Source: Acanthornis magna (lineage: Eukaryota; Chordata; Aves; Passeriformes; Acanthizidae). From it: a DNA stretch of 64,000 nucleotides. The translations under genes were made by a program, and so were the position numbers. This document shows positions 25,101 through 38,734 of the stretch, piece after piece. Under the pieces are notes generated by a model. That model was not told the origin of the DNA and did not search any database. It saw only the letters and a program-made list of their open reading frames with translations. Position 1 is the first letter of the stretch; every line of letters starts with the position of its first letter. The stretch covers positions 1 to 64,000 of the forward strand of contig JAWUZG010001110.1 in the NCBI GenBank assembly GCA_036785705.1, given 5' to 3'.

Positions 25101-25601
25101 CAACTACACAACGCTTCACTTAGAACTGAGCTGGAACCCAAGACCTCAGCAAAGGATCCACACAGCCCTTACCATAGCACTGCAGGAACTTCGAGACCTA
25201 ACTTAGGGACAAACCTAAAGCACTTCTGAATCCACCAGAGCAGCCCCTCTCCCACATTGCAGAGAGCGCATGCACACCTGCACTCCCACAAGCACACAAA
25301 GAGGCTCTACGAGGCAAAATTCCCCTCCAAGCTACTGAAATACTCCTTTCACGTGCCTTGCCATCTTCTCAGCGGCCAAAGCCTGAGGCCTCCGGGAGCG
25401 GCAGGATCGGGGGCCCAGGAGCCGTGCTCCTTCGCGGATCCCCCGAGTGCAGCAAACGGGACAGCTGCCGGCTGGCAGAGGCCCCACGCACAGGGACTTT
25501 GCTGCTCACCGCTGCTGCGGCCCAGCACAGCTGCCAGGGCCTCCTTTGGCACCCCTGCTTACAGGGCCCCGAGGCATGGCCTTTAGTCACAACAAGCCTT
25601 C
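22139..25601 (+). repeat. Unit 7, S class (3463 bp), after an L unit
   Basis: Standard-length S unit. Its head carries cttcccatcgg and ggacattccacg instead of cttctcatcgg and ggacatcccacg. These variants cluster in units that follow an L unit. It reads ctggaccacg near 23854, shared only with unit 10. The CpG block has gagcggcagg with gcggatccc. Confidence 0.96.
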
Positions 25602-28600
25602 AGCCTGGCCCCACTTCTCATCGGCAGCTTTCCCTGAACACGGGACAACACCAATGTGATGCCATCCAGGCAAAAACAAATTTCAAAGTCTGTTCAACAG
25701 GCAAAAAAAGCAGGAGCACCTTAGAACACAGCACTTCCTGGCAGCACACAGCGTTTCTCAGAAGCTCCACAGCACCTCAGCCCCGCTGCCTTCGTCAAGG
25801 CCAAGGCCTCAGCAGCATTTCTCATATCATGCTGCAGCCTGAAAAAAGGGCAGGGGGGGATGCACCAGCACAAGCAGGGACATCACACCTGCCCACAGGC
25901 TCCCCATGCTCACATCCCATGGCATCCCGGGGCTCTCTCAGCTTCCAAAGACCTCTGAGGTCACGGGCTCTCACAGTGCCTCCATGGGGACATCCCACGT
26001 GTCTCTAAGTGCTAAGGAGCTCTTTTGCAACTGCCACTCCCTGGCCTTCCAGGGGGACATGCCAGGGCTCTCTCTATCTTCCTAAACAACACACACAACA
26101 AGGGCAATGCCAGGGCCTGCAGGGTAACATCCCGGCAATCTGCACACTGCTAAGGAGCCACGCTGTCACAGCAACTCACAGGGCATGGCCTGTGACATTC
26201 CCTCCGTCTCCCTGCTGCTGCTGGACAGCTCTGATGTCACAGGCACTCACCTCTGGCCCCTGCAGCCATTCCAGGCCTTTCCATGCTGCCAAAGCGCTCT
26301 GATGTCACAGACACGCACTGTGGCTTCATGGCCACATGCCAAGGCTCTCCAGGCTGCAAAAGAGCCCTTTAGCCACAGGCACTTACACAGGTGCCATGGG
26401 CACATCTTAGTGCTCCCTCTGCTCATAGGAACCCCGAGGTCACCAGATATCCTGGCGGCTCCGTGGCCACATCCCCAGGCTCTCCAGGCTGCTCAAGAGC
26501 TCTGATCTCACCTGCACTCACACAAGCTCCTCGGGGACATCTGTCGCTGCTGTGCTGGCAGATTCACACAAAGCCTCCCAGAGCAGCCTGGCCACTGAGT
26601 CACGAGGGCCAGAGAGCAGCCCTTGGCTTTCTCAACTCCTTCTCAGACACAGGAGCCTTGGCGGCGGCTGCATCCAATCCCAGCCTCACACTTAAAGCCA
26701 GTGCTTTAAGTAACTCTGTCCCGCAGCACTTACAAATGGCCCATCTGATCTATTCCTAGAAAAGCAGCTCTTCCCTAACACAAATGATTCGACACAGACA
26801 ACTCAATCCCAATTACTGACCACTCCATAGAAAAGCTAAACCTACTCCTGGGAGCCTACACAGAGTACAATGGAGTGCACTCTATGAAAACAATAGGAAA
26901 GCAGTCATATCTTACAGCAAGCAAAAAAACCCAATTCCCAAGTAGAGCTCCATGTAACTCACCACACCAACACTCCTGGGCAGCTCTCTCTCCCTTCACC
27001 ACCAACAGTGCCCTTGCTTGCTGTCCACTTCCCCAGCAGGAGCCCTCACACACTCCAAGGAGGAACACGCTAGAAAAACCTCCCCTAGGAAAGGGGACTG
27101 ACTGCACATTGACACTCTCAAGGGACTGACTGTCAGGCAGACGCCTGCAACTCCCGGCAGCAGCTCAGCTGCCAAATCTTTGCCTCACTAGCAGCACCTT
27201 CATGCAGGCTTCCTTGCCAGAAGGACTTTCAGCAGAATTCAAGGCCAAAACAACACACGCTGGCCCTCTGAAAGACACCTGGAGACATTTGCAAATAGCA
27301 CATGCTCCAAGTGCCTGGACCATGTTCCAAGGCAAAGCAGCCGGCCCAAAGCATCCTGCTACAACCTCCCAGGCGGCTCCCGACTGCTACAGAGCACTCA
27401 GCTCCAAAGCACTCCCAGGCCTTCCAGCCTCACAGCCCACAGGCCTACAGCCTTCTGCAGAGCCCTGAGCTCACCTGCACTCACACACCTACCATGGGCA
27501 CCTGCCACAGCTCTCCGGCCATGAGAGACAGACGTGTGCTCTCAGGCACTCACAGCCATTCCAAGCTGACATCCCAGGGCCCTTTGATCTCATCAGGCAC
27601 CGCTGCTATGGCACAGGCACTCCCTGCGCTTCCACAGGGCCATCCCAGGGCTCTCGAGGCTCCTCAAGAACACTGAGGGCACACACAACCCCAGCGGCTC
27701 CATAGGGACATGCCACGACTCTCCCATTTGACAAACCTCTCTGCACGCACATCACGGCCTTCAACAGGCTCTCAGGGCTGACAGCCCACGAGTCTCACGC
27801 TGCTAAGGTGCCGCCAGCTCACGGCCACTCACAGGGCCTCCATGGGGACATCCCTGCACCCTCCATCCTCCTCAAGAGCTGGCAAGTCCCTGACACTCAC
27901 ACTTGCCCCCTGGGCACACTCCAGCCATCTCCAGGCTGCCAAAGAGTCAGGAGGTCACATCTCGGCACAGGAACTCCCTGGGGACACGCCAGAGATATCC
28001 AGCTTTCAAAAGAACACTGAGCTCACAGGCTGTCCCAGGACAGCCATAGGCACATGCCAGGAGTCCACACGCTGCCCAGAAGCCCTGGTGTCACAGGCAC
28101 TCACTCCCAGCACCTCGGTGCTGACATCCCAGGTGGCTCCACGCTGCTAAAGAGATGTGATGGCACAGGCACTTTTACATCACTCCAAGAATCATAGGAA
28201 AGCTATCGGGAAAGAAAGATTTCATGGAAAAGCCACAGCAGGACAAGCTTCCTTGCTAAGCTTCACTCTACTACTTATACCATGCTCAAAGCACAGTGAG
28301 GAAAAGCAACAAACAAAAATCCAGAGTCAATCAATCCAAAATGAAATCAAACCCAAATTATCTCTGTCTGTCTGTCCGTGTGCGTGAGGCTGTGTCTCTA
28401 AAGAAGAGAAAGGGTCAGGATAAGAAGAACATGGCCCAAAGGCTCAAGAGCACTTCCCTTAAGAGCACTTCAGCTTGAGCAACACTTCACTTGATAACTC
28501 AAATTCAAATGAACAGCTTAGGGCAGGAACAGCAGTTAAGAGCATTTCAACTGAACTGGACTTCAACTACACAACGCTTCACTTAGAACTGAGCTGGAAC

Positions 28601-29064
28601 CCAAGACCTCAGCAAAGGATCCACACAGCCCTTACCATAGCACTGCAGGAACTTCGAGACCTAACTTAGGGACAAACCTAAAGCACTTCTGAATCCACCA
28701 GAGCAGCCCCTCTCCCACATTGCAGAGAGCGCATGCACACCTGCACTCCCACAAGCACACAAAGAGGCTCTACGAGGCAAAATTCCCCTCCAAGCTACTG
28801 AAATACTCCTTTCACGTGCCTTGCCATCTTCTCAGCGGCCAAAGCCTGAGGCCTCCGGGAGCGGCAGGATCGGGGGCCCAGGAGCCGTGCTCCTTCGCGG
28901 ATGCCCCGAGTGCAGCAAACGGGACAGCTGCCGGCTGGCAGAGGCCCCACGCACAGGGACTTTGCTGCTCACCGCTGCTGCGGCCCAGCACAGCTGCCAG
29001 GGCCTCCTTTGGCACCCCTGCTTACAGGGCCCCGAGGCATGGCCTTTAGTCACAACAAGCCTTC
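25602..29064 (+). repeat. Unit 8, S class (3463 bp)
   Basis: Standard S unit with the ordinary head (cttctcatcgg, ggacatcccacg), ctggaccatg near 27316, a left-type tail and an S-type CpG block (gagcggcagg, gcggatgcc). It is close to a consensus S copy; I noticed no private change. Confidence 0.96.
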
Positions 29065-32000
29065 AGCCTGGCCCCACTTCTCATCGGCAGCTTTCCCTGA
29101 ACACGGGACAACACCAATGTGATGCCATCCAGGCAAAAACAAATTTCAAAGTCTGTTCAACAGGCAAAAAAAGCAGGAGCACCTTAGAACACAGCACTTC
29201 CTGGCAGCACACAGCGTTTCTCAGAAGCTCCACAGCACCTCAGCCCCGCTGCCTTCGTCAAGGCCAAGGCCTCAGCAGCATTTCTCATATCATGCTGCAG
29301 CCTGAAAAAAGGGCAGGGGGGGATGCACCAGCACAAGCAGGGACATCACACCTGCCCACAGGCTCCCCATGCTCACATCCCATGGCATCCCGGGGCTCTC
29401 TCAGCTTCCAAAGACCTCTGAGGTCACGGGCTCTCACAGTGCCTCCATGGGGACATCCCACGTGTCTCTAAGTGCTAAGGAGCTCTTTTGCAACTGCCAC
29501 TCCCTGGCCTTCCAGGGGGACATGCCAGGGCTCTCTCTATCTTCCTAAACAACACACACAACAAGGGCAATGCCAGGGCCTGCAGGGTAACATCCCGGCA
29601 ATCTGCACACTGCTAAGGAGCCACGCTGTCACAGCAACTCACAGGGCATGGCCTGTGACATTCCCTCCGTCTCCCTGCTGCTGCTGGACAGCTCTGATGT
29701 CACAGACACTCACCTCTGGCCCCTGCAGCCATTCCAGGCCTTTCCATGCTGCCAAAGCGCTCTGATGTCACAGACACGCACTGTGGCTTCATGGCCACAT
29801 GCCAAGGCTCTCCAGGCTGCAAAAGAGCCCTTTAGCCACAGGCACTTACACAGGTGCCATGGGCACATCTTAGTGCTCCCTCTGCTCATAGGAACCCCGA
29901 GGTCACCAGATATCCTGGCGGCTCCGTGGCCACATCCCCAGGCTCTCCAGGCTGCTCAAGAGCTCTGATCTCACCTGCACTCACACAAGCTCCTCGGGGA
30001 CATCTGTCGCTGCTGTGCTGGCAGATTCACACAAAGCCTCCCAGAGCAGCCTGGCCACTGAGTCACGAGGGCCAGAGAGCAGCCCTTGGCTTTCTCAACT
30101 CCTTCTCAGACACAGGAGCCTTGGCGGCGGCTGCATCCAATCCCAGCCTCACACTTAAAGCCAGTGCTTTAAGTAACTCTGTCCCGCAGCACTTACAAAT
30201 GGCCCATCTGATCTATTCCTAGAAAAGCAGCTCTTCCCTAACACAAATGATTCGACACAGACAACTCAATCCCAATTACTGACCACTCCATAGAAAAGCT
30301 AAACCTACTCCTGGGAGCCTACACAGAGTACAATGGAGTGCACTCTATGAAAACAATAGGAAAGCAGTCATATCTTACAGCAAGCAAAAAAACCCAATTC
30401 CCAAGTAGAGCTCCATGTAACTCACCACACCAACACTCCTGGGCAGCTCTCTCTCCCTTCACCACCAACAGTGCCCTTGCTTGCTGTCCACTTCCCCAGC
30501 AGGAGCCCTCACACACTCCAAGGAGGAACACGCTAGAAAAACCTCCCCTAGGAAAGGGGACTGACTGCACATTGACACTCTCAAGGGACTGACTGTCAGG
30601 CAGACGCCTGCAACTCCCGGCAGCAGCTCAGCTGCCAAATCTTTGCCTCACTAGCAGCACCTTCATGCAGGCTTCCTTGCCAGAAGGACTTTCAGCAGAA
30701 TTCAAGGCCAAAACAACACACGCTGGCCCTCTGAAAGACACCTGGAGACATTTGCAAATAGCACATGCTCCAAGTGCCTGGACCATGTTCCAAGGCAAAG
30801 CAGCCGGCCCAAAGCATCCTGCTACAACCTCCCAGGCGGCTCCCGACTGCTACAGAGCACTCAGCTCCAAAGCACTCCCAGGCCTTCCAGCCTCACAGCC
30901 CACAGGCCTACAGCCTTCTGCAGAGCCCTGAGCTCACCTGCACTCACACACCTACCATGGGCACCTGCCACAGCTCTCCGGCCATGAGAGACAGACGTGT
31001 GCTCTCAGGCACTCACAGCCATTCCAAGCTGACATCCCAGGGCCCTTTGATCTCATCAGGCACCGCTGCTATGGCACAGGCACTCCCTGCGCTTCCACAG
31101 GGCCATCCCAGGGCTCTCGAGGCTCCTCAAGAACACTGAGGGCACACACAACCCCAGCGGCTCCATAGGGACATGCCACGACTCTCCCATTTGACAAACC
31201 TCTCTGCACGCACATCACGGCCTTCAACAGGCTCTCAGGGCTGACAGCCCACGAGTCTCACGCTGCTAAGGTGCCGCCAGCTCACGGCCACTCACAGGGC
31301 CTCCATGGGGACATCCCTGCACCCTCCATCCTCCTCAAGAGCTGGCAAGTCCCTGACACTCACACTTGCCCCCTGGGCACACTCCAGCCATCTCCAGGCT
31401 GCCAAAGAGTCAGGAGGTCACATCTCGGCACAGGAACTCCCTGGGGACACGCCAGAGATATCCAGCTTTCAAAAGAACACTGAGCTCACAGGCTGTCCCA
31501 GGACAGCCATAGGCACATGCCAGGAGTCCACACGCTGCCCAGAAGCCCTGGTGTCACAGGCACTCACTCCCAGCACCTCGGTGCTGACATCCCAGGTGGC
31601 TCCACGCTGCTAAAGAGATGTGATGGCACAGGCACTTTTACATCACTCCAAGAATCATAGGAAAGCTATCGGGAAAGAAAGATTTCATGGAAAAGCCACA
31701 GCAGGACAAGCTTCCTTGCCAAGCTTCACTCACTCACTAAAGAGATGTGATGGCACAGGCACTTGCACATCACTCAAAGAATCATAGGAAAGCTATCGGG
31801 AAAGAAAGATTTCATAGCAAAGCCACAGCAGGACAAGATTCCTTGCCAAGCTTCACTCTACTACCTACACCATGCTTAAGGCACAGCGAGGAAATGAAAC
31901 AAAATAAATCCAATCAATCCAAAATGAAATTAAACCAAAATTACCTATGTCTGTCTGTCTGTGTCTGTGTATGTGTGCGAGTGTCTCCAAAGGAGAGAAA

Positions 32001-33899
32001 GTGTCGGGATTACATGAACACGCTTGAAAGGCTCAAGAGCACTTCACTTAACAGTACGTCCATTTGAGCAACATTTAAATTTCTACCTTCAAATTAACCA
32101 CCTAGCAGAGGAACAACACTTAACAGCATTTAATCCTAACCATATTTCAAGTTAATAAGACTTCACATAGAAATGAACTCAAGCCCAACACCTCCGAAAA
32201 AACCCCCACAGGATTTACCATCTCTCAACAGTAATTTTACTTACAGGCAGAACTTCCTTGCACTTCTAAACTACTTCAGAATCCAGGAGAGCAGCCCCTC
32301 TGCCACATTCTGGAGAGGACACGCACACTGGCACGCAATGTTTACCATTCAGGCAAAAACAAGGCTGTTTTTTTCCAAGGCTGTTACGATAAAAAAAAAC
32401 AAAACAGGACCACGTTAGACAGCAGCACTTCCTGGGAGCACACAGTGTTTCTCATAAGCTCAAGAGCTGCTCAGCCAAGTGCAGTTCCTCAAGGCCGATG
32501 CCTAAGGAGCATTTCTCAGATCATGGTGGGGCTCAAAAAGGGGAGGAGAGAGGAATGCACCACCACAAGCTGGGAGATCAAATTTCATTACATGCCCCCC
32601 TGCAGACATCCCATTTCATCACAGCTGTCTTAAGCCTCCATAGACTTCTGAGCTCACAGGCACTCACAGGGGCTCCATGGGGACATCTCTGCACTCTCCA
32701 TCCTCATCAAGAGCTGGCAAGTCCCTGACACTCACACTTGCCCCCTGGGCACACTCCAGCCATCTCCAGGCTGCCAAAGAGTCAGCAGGCCCCATCTTGG
32801 CACAGGAACTCCCTGGGGACACGCCAGAGATATCCAGCTTTCAAAAGAACACTGAGCTCACAGGCTGTCCCAGGACAGCCATAGGCACACGCCAGGAGTC
32901 CACACGCTGCCCAGAAGCCCTGGTGTCACAAGCACTCACTCCCAGCACCTCGGTGCTGACATCCCAGGCGGCTCCACGCTGCTAAAGAGATGTGATGGCA
33001 CAGGCACTTTTACATCACTCCAAGAATCATAGGAAAGCTATCGGGAAAGAAAGATTTCATGGAAAAGCCACAGCAGGACAAGCTTCCTTGCTAAGCTTCA
33101 CTCTACTACTTATACCATGCTCAAAGCACAGTGAGGAAAAGCAACAAACAAAAATCCAGAGTCAATCAATCCAAAATGAAATCAAACCCAAATTATCTCT
33201 GTCTGTCTGTCCGTGTGCGTGAGGCTGTGTCTCTAAAGAAGAGAAAGGGTCAGGATAAGAAGAACATGGCCCAAAGGCTCAAGAGCACTTCCCTTAAGAG
33301 CACTTCAGCTTGAGCAACACTTCACTTGATAACTCAAATTCAAATGAACAGCTTAGGGCAGGAACAGCAGTTAAGAGCATTTCAACTGAACTGGACTTCA
33401 ACTACACAACGCTTCACTTAGAACTGAGCTGGAACCCAAGACCTCAGCAAAGGATCCACACAGCCCTTACCATAGCACTGCAGGAACTTCGAGACCTAAC
33501 TTAGGGACAAACCTAAAGCACTTCTGAATCCACCAGAGCAGCCCCTCTCCCACATTGCAGAGAGCGCATGCACACCTGCACTCCCACAAGCACACAAAGA
33601 GGCTCTACGAGGCAAAATTCCCCTCCAAGCTACTGAAATACTCCTTTCACGTGCCTTGCCATCTTCTCAGCGGCCAAAGCCTGAGGCCTCGGGGAGCAGC
33701 AGGATCGGGGGCCCAGGAGCCGTGCTCCTTCGCGGATCCCCCGAGTGCAGCAAACGGGACAGCTGCCGGCTGGCAGAGGCCCCACGCACAGGGACTTTGC
33801 TGCTCACCGCTGCTGCGGCCCAGCACAGCTGCCAGGGCCTCCTTTGGCACCCCTGCTTACAGGGCCCCGAGGCATGGCCTTTAGTCACAACAAGCCTTC
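29065..33899 (+). repeat. Unit 9, L class (4835 bp)
   Basis: L unit with the extra segment at 31612-32983. It has a private substitution near 29705 (tcacagacactc where others have tcacaggcactc). The CpG block carries the full L-linked set: ggcctcgggg, gagcagcagg and gcggatccc. It is directly followed by another L unit. Confidence 0.96.
31612..32983 (+). repeat. Extra 1372-bp segment of L unit 9
   Basis: Same structure and length as in unit 6, from aaagagatgtg at 31612 to the base before the next aaagagatgtg at 32984. It differs from the unit 6 copy by cacattctgg near 32307 and gagatatcc near 32828. Confidence 0.94.
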
Positions 33900-36800
33900 A
33901 GCCTGGCCCCACTTCTCATCGGCAGCTTTCCCTGAACACGGGACAACACCAATGTGATGCCATCCAGGCAAAAACAAATTTCAAAGTCTGTTCAACAGGC
34001 AAAAAAAGCAGGAGCACCTTAGAACACAGCACTTCCTGGCAGCACACAGCGTTTCTCAGAAGCTCCACAGCACCTCAGCCCCGCTGCCTTCGTCAAGGCC
34101 AAGGCCTCAGCAGCATTTCTCATATCATGCTGCAGCCTGAAAAAAGGGCAGGGGGGGATGCACCAGCACAAGCAGGGACATCACACCTGCCCACAGGCTC
34201 CCCATGCTCACATCCCATGGCATCCCGGGGCTCTCTCAGCTTCCAAAGACCTCTGAGGTCACGGGCTCTCACAGTGCCTCCATGGGGACATTCCACGTGT
34301 CTCTAAGTGCTAAGGAGCTCTTTTGCAACTGCCACTCCCTGGCCTTCCAGGGGGACATGCCAGGGCTCTCTCTATCTTCCTAAACAACACACACAACAAG
34401 GGCAATGCCAGGGCCTGCAGGGTAACATCCCGGCAATCTGCACACTGCTAAGGAGCCACGCTGTCACAGCAACTCACAGGGCATGGCCTGTGACATTCCC
34501 TCCGTCTCCCTGCTGCTGCTGGACAGCTCTGATGTCACAGGCACTCACCTCTGGCCCCTGCAGCCATTCCAGGCCTTTCCATGCTGCCAAAGCGCTCTGA
34601 TGTCACAGACACGCACTGTGGCTTCATGGCCACATGCCAAGGCTCTCCAGGCTGCAAAAGAGCCCTTTAGCCACAGGCACTTACACAGGTGCCATGGGCA
34701 CATCTTAGTGCTCCCTCTGCTCATAGGAACCCCGAGGTCACCAGATATCCTGGCGGCTCCGTGGCCACATCCCCAGGCTCTCCAGGCTGCTCAAGAGCTC
34801 TGATCTCACCTGCACTCACACAAGCTCCTCGGGGACATCTGTCGCTGCTGTGCTGGCAGATTCACACAAAGCCTCCCAGAGCAGCCTGGCCACTGAGTCA
34901 CGAGGGCCAGAGAGCAGCCCTTGGCTTTCTCAACTCCTTCTCAGACACAGGAGCCTTGGCGGCGGCTGCATCCAATCCCAGCCTCACACTTAAAGCCAGT
35001 GCTTTAAGTAACTCTGTCCCGCAGCACTTACAAATGGCCCATCTGATCTATTCCTAGAAAAGCAGCTCTTCCCTAACACAAATGATTCGACACAGACAAC
35101 TCAATCCCAATTACTGACCACTCCATAGAAAAGCTAAACCTACTCCTGGGAGCCTACACAGAGTACAATGGAGTGCACTCTATGAAAACAATAGGAAAGC
35201 AGTCATATCTTACAGCAAGCAAAAAAACCCAATTCCCAAGTAGAGCTCCATGTAACTCACCACACCAACACTCCTGGGCAGCTCTCTCTCCCTTCACCAC
35301 CAACAGTGCCCTTGCTTGCTGTCCACTTCCCCAGCAGGAGCCCTCACACACTCCAAGGAGGAACACGCTAGAAAAACCTCCCCTAGGAAAGGGGACTGAC
35401 TGCACATTGACACTCTCAAGGGACTGACTGTCAGGCAGACGCCTGCAACTCCCGGCAGCAGCTCAGCTGCCAAATCTTTGCCTCACTAGCAGCACCTTCA
35501 TGCAGGCTTCCTTGCCAGAAGGACTTTCAGCAGAATTCAAGGCCAAAACAACACACGCTGGCCCTCTGAAAGACACCTGGAGACATTTGCAAATAGCACA
35601 TGCTCCAAGTGCCTGGACCACGTTCCAAGGCAAAGCAGCCGGCCCAAAGCATCCTGCTACAACCTCCCAGGCGGCTCCCGACTGCTACAGAGCACTCAGC
35701 TCCAAAGCACTCCCAGGCCTTCCAGCCTCACAGCCCACAGGCCTACAGCCTTCTGCAGAGCCCTGAGCTCACCTGCACTCACACACCTACCATGGGCACC
35801 TGCCACAGCTCTCCGGCCATGAGAGACAGACGTGTGCTCTCAGGCACTCACAGCCATTCCAAGCTGACATCCCAGGGCCCTTTGATCTCATCAGGCACCG
35901 CTGCTATGGCACAGGCACTCCCTGCGCTTCCACAGGGCCATCCCAGGGCTCTCGAGGCTCCTCAAGAACACTGAGGGCACACACAACCCCAGCGGCTCCA
36001 TAGGGACATGCCACGACTCTCCCATTTGACAAACCTCTCTGCACGCACATCACGGCCTTCAACAGGCTCTCAGGGCTGACAGCCCACGAGTCTCACGCTG
36101 CTAAGGTGCCGCCAGCTCACGGCCACTCACAGGGCCTCCATGGGGACATCCCTGCACCCTCCATCCTCCTCAAGAGCTGGCAAGTCCCTGACACTCACAC
36201 TTGCCCCCTGGGCACACTCCAGCCATCTCCAGGCTGCCAAAGAGTCAGGAGGTCACATCTCGGCACAGGAACTCCCTGGGGACACGCCAGAGATATCCAG
36301 CTTTCAAAAGAACACTGAGCTCACAGGCTGTCCCAGGACAGCCATAGGCACATGCCAGGAGTCCACACGCTGCCCAGAAGCCCTGGTGTCACAGGCACTC
36401 ACTCCCAGCACCTCGGTGCTGACATCCCAGGTGGCTCCACGCTGCTAAAGAGATGTGATGGCACAGGCACTTTTACATCACTCCAAGAATCATAGGAAAG
36501 CTATCGGGAAAGAAAGATTTCATGGAAAAGCCACAGCAGGACAAGCTTCCTTGCCAAGCTTCACTCACTCACTAAAGAGATGTGATGGCACAGGCACTTG
36601 CACATCACTCAAAGAATCATAGGAAAGCTATCGGGAAAGAAAGATTTCATAGCAAAGCCACAGCAGGACAAGATTCCTTGCCAAGCTTCACTCTACTACC
36701 TACACCATGCTTAAGGCACAGCGAGGAAATGAAACAAAATAAATCCAATCAATCCAAAATGAAATTAAACCAAAATTACCTATGTCTGTCTGTCTGTGTC

Positions 36801-38734
36801 TGTGTATGTGTGCGAGTGTCTCCAAAGGAGAGAAAGTGTCGGGATTACATGAACACGCTTGAAAGGCTCAAGAGCACTTCACTTAACAGTACGTCCATTT
36901 GAGCAACATTTAAATTTCTACCTTCAAATTAACCACCTAGCAGAGGAACAACACTTAACAGCATTTAATCCTAACCATATTTCAAGTTAATAAGACTTCA
37001 CATAGAAATGAACTCAAGCCCAACACCTCCGAAAAAACCCCCACAGGATTTACCATCTCTCAACAGTAATTTTACTTACAGGCAGAACTTCCTTGCACTT
37101 CTAAACTACTTCAGAATCCAGGAGAGCAGCCCCTCTGCCACATTCTGGAGAGGACACGCACACTGGCACGCAATGTTTACCATTCAGGCAAAAACAAGGC
37201 TGTTTTTTTCCAAGGCTGTTACGATAAAAAAAAACAAAACAGGACCACGTTAGACAGCAGCACTTCCTGGGAGCACACAGTGTTTCTCATAAGCTCAAGA
37301 GCTGCTCAGCCAAGTGCAGTTCCTCAAGGCCGATGCCTAAGGAGCATTTCTCAGATCATGGTGGGGCTCAAAAAGGGGAGGAGAGAGGAATGCACCACCA
37401 CAAGCTGGGAGATCAAATTTCATTACATGCCCCCCTGCAGACATCCCATTTCATCACAGCTGTCTTAAGCCTCCATAGACTTCTGAGCTCACAGGCACTC
37501 ACAGGGGCTCCATGGGGACATCTCTGCACTCTCCATCCTCATCAAGAGCTGGCAAGTCCCTGACACTCACACTTGCCCCCTGGGCACACTCCAGCCATCT
37601 CCAGGCTGCCAAAGAGTCAGCAGGCCCCATCTTGGCACAGGAACTCCCTGGGGACACGCCAGAGATATCCAGCTTTCAAAAGAACACTGAGCTCACAGGC
37701 TGTCCCAGGACAGCCATAGGCACACGCCAGGAGTCCACACGCTGCCCAGAAGCCCTGGTGTCACAAGCACTCACTCCCAGCACCTCGGTGCTGACATCCC
37801 AGGCGGCTCCACGCTGCTAAAGAGATGTGATGGCACAGGCACTTTTACATCACTCCAAGAATCATAGGAAAGCTATCGGGAAAGAAAGATTTCATGGAAA
37901 AGCCACAGCAGGACAAGCTTCCTTGCTAAGCTTCACTCTACTACTTATACCATGCTCAAAGCACAGTGAGGAAAAGCAACAAACAAAAATCCAGAGTCAA
38001 TCAATCCAAAATGAAATCAAACCCAAATTATCTCTGTCTGTCTGTCCGTGTGCGTGAGGCTGTGTCTCTAAAGAAGAGAAAGGGTCAGGATAAGAAGAAC
38101 ATGGCCCAAAGGCTCAAGAGCACTTCCCTTAAGAGCACTTCAGCTTGAGCAACACTTCACTTGATAACTCAAATTCAAATGAACAGCTTAGGGCAGGAAC
38201 AGCAGTTAAGAGCATTTCAACTGAACTGGACTTCAACTACACAACGCTTCACTTAGAACTGAGCTGGAACCCAAGACCTCAGCAAAGGATCCACACAGCC
38301 CTTACCATAGCACTGCAGGAACTTCGAGACCTAACTTAGGGACAAACCTAAAGCACTTCTGAATCCACCAGAGCAGCCCCTCTCCCACATTGCAGAGAGC
38401 GCATGCACACCTGCACTCCCACAAGCACACAAAGAGGCTCTACGAGGCAAAATTCCCCTCCAAGCTACTGAAATACTCCTTTCACGTGCCTTGCCATCTT
38501 CTCAGCGGCCAAAGCCTGAGGCCTCGGGGAGCAGCAGGATCGGGGGCCCAGGAGCCGTGCTCCTTCGCGGATGCCCCGAGTGCAGCAAACGGGACAGCTG
38601 CCGGCTGGCAGAGGCCCCACGCACAGGGACTTTGCTGCTCACCGCTGCTGCGGCCCAGCACAGCTGCCAGGGCCTCCTTTGGCACCCCTGCTTACAGGGC
38701 CCCGAGGCATGGCCTTTAGTCACAACAAGCCTTC
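33900..38734 (+). repeat. Unit 10, L class (4835 bp), second of an L-L pair
   Basis: L unit with the extra segment at 36447-37818. The head has ggacattccacg (L-follower variant) but cttctcatcgg (ordinary). It reads ctggaccacg near 35615, shared with unit 7. The CpG block has ggcctcgggg and gagcagcagg but gcggatgcc, so L-type and S-type variants alternate within a few tens of bases, which suggests gene conversion. Confidence 0.96.
36447..37818 (+). repeat. Extra 1372-bp segment of L unit 10
   Basis: Same structure and length. It appears identical to the unit 9 copy at the diagnostic sites checked (cacattctgg, gagatatcc, atcataggaaagc), so the adjacent long units 9 and 10 carry the same B subtype. 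Confidence 0.94.
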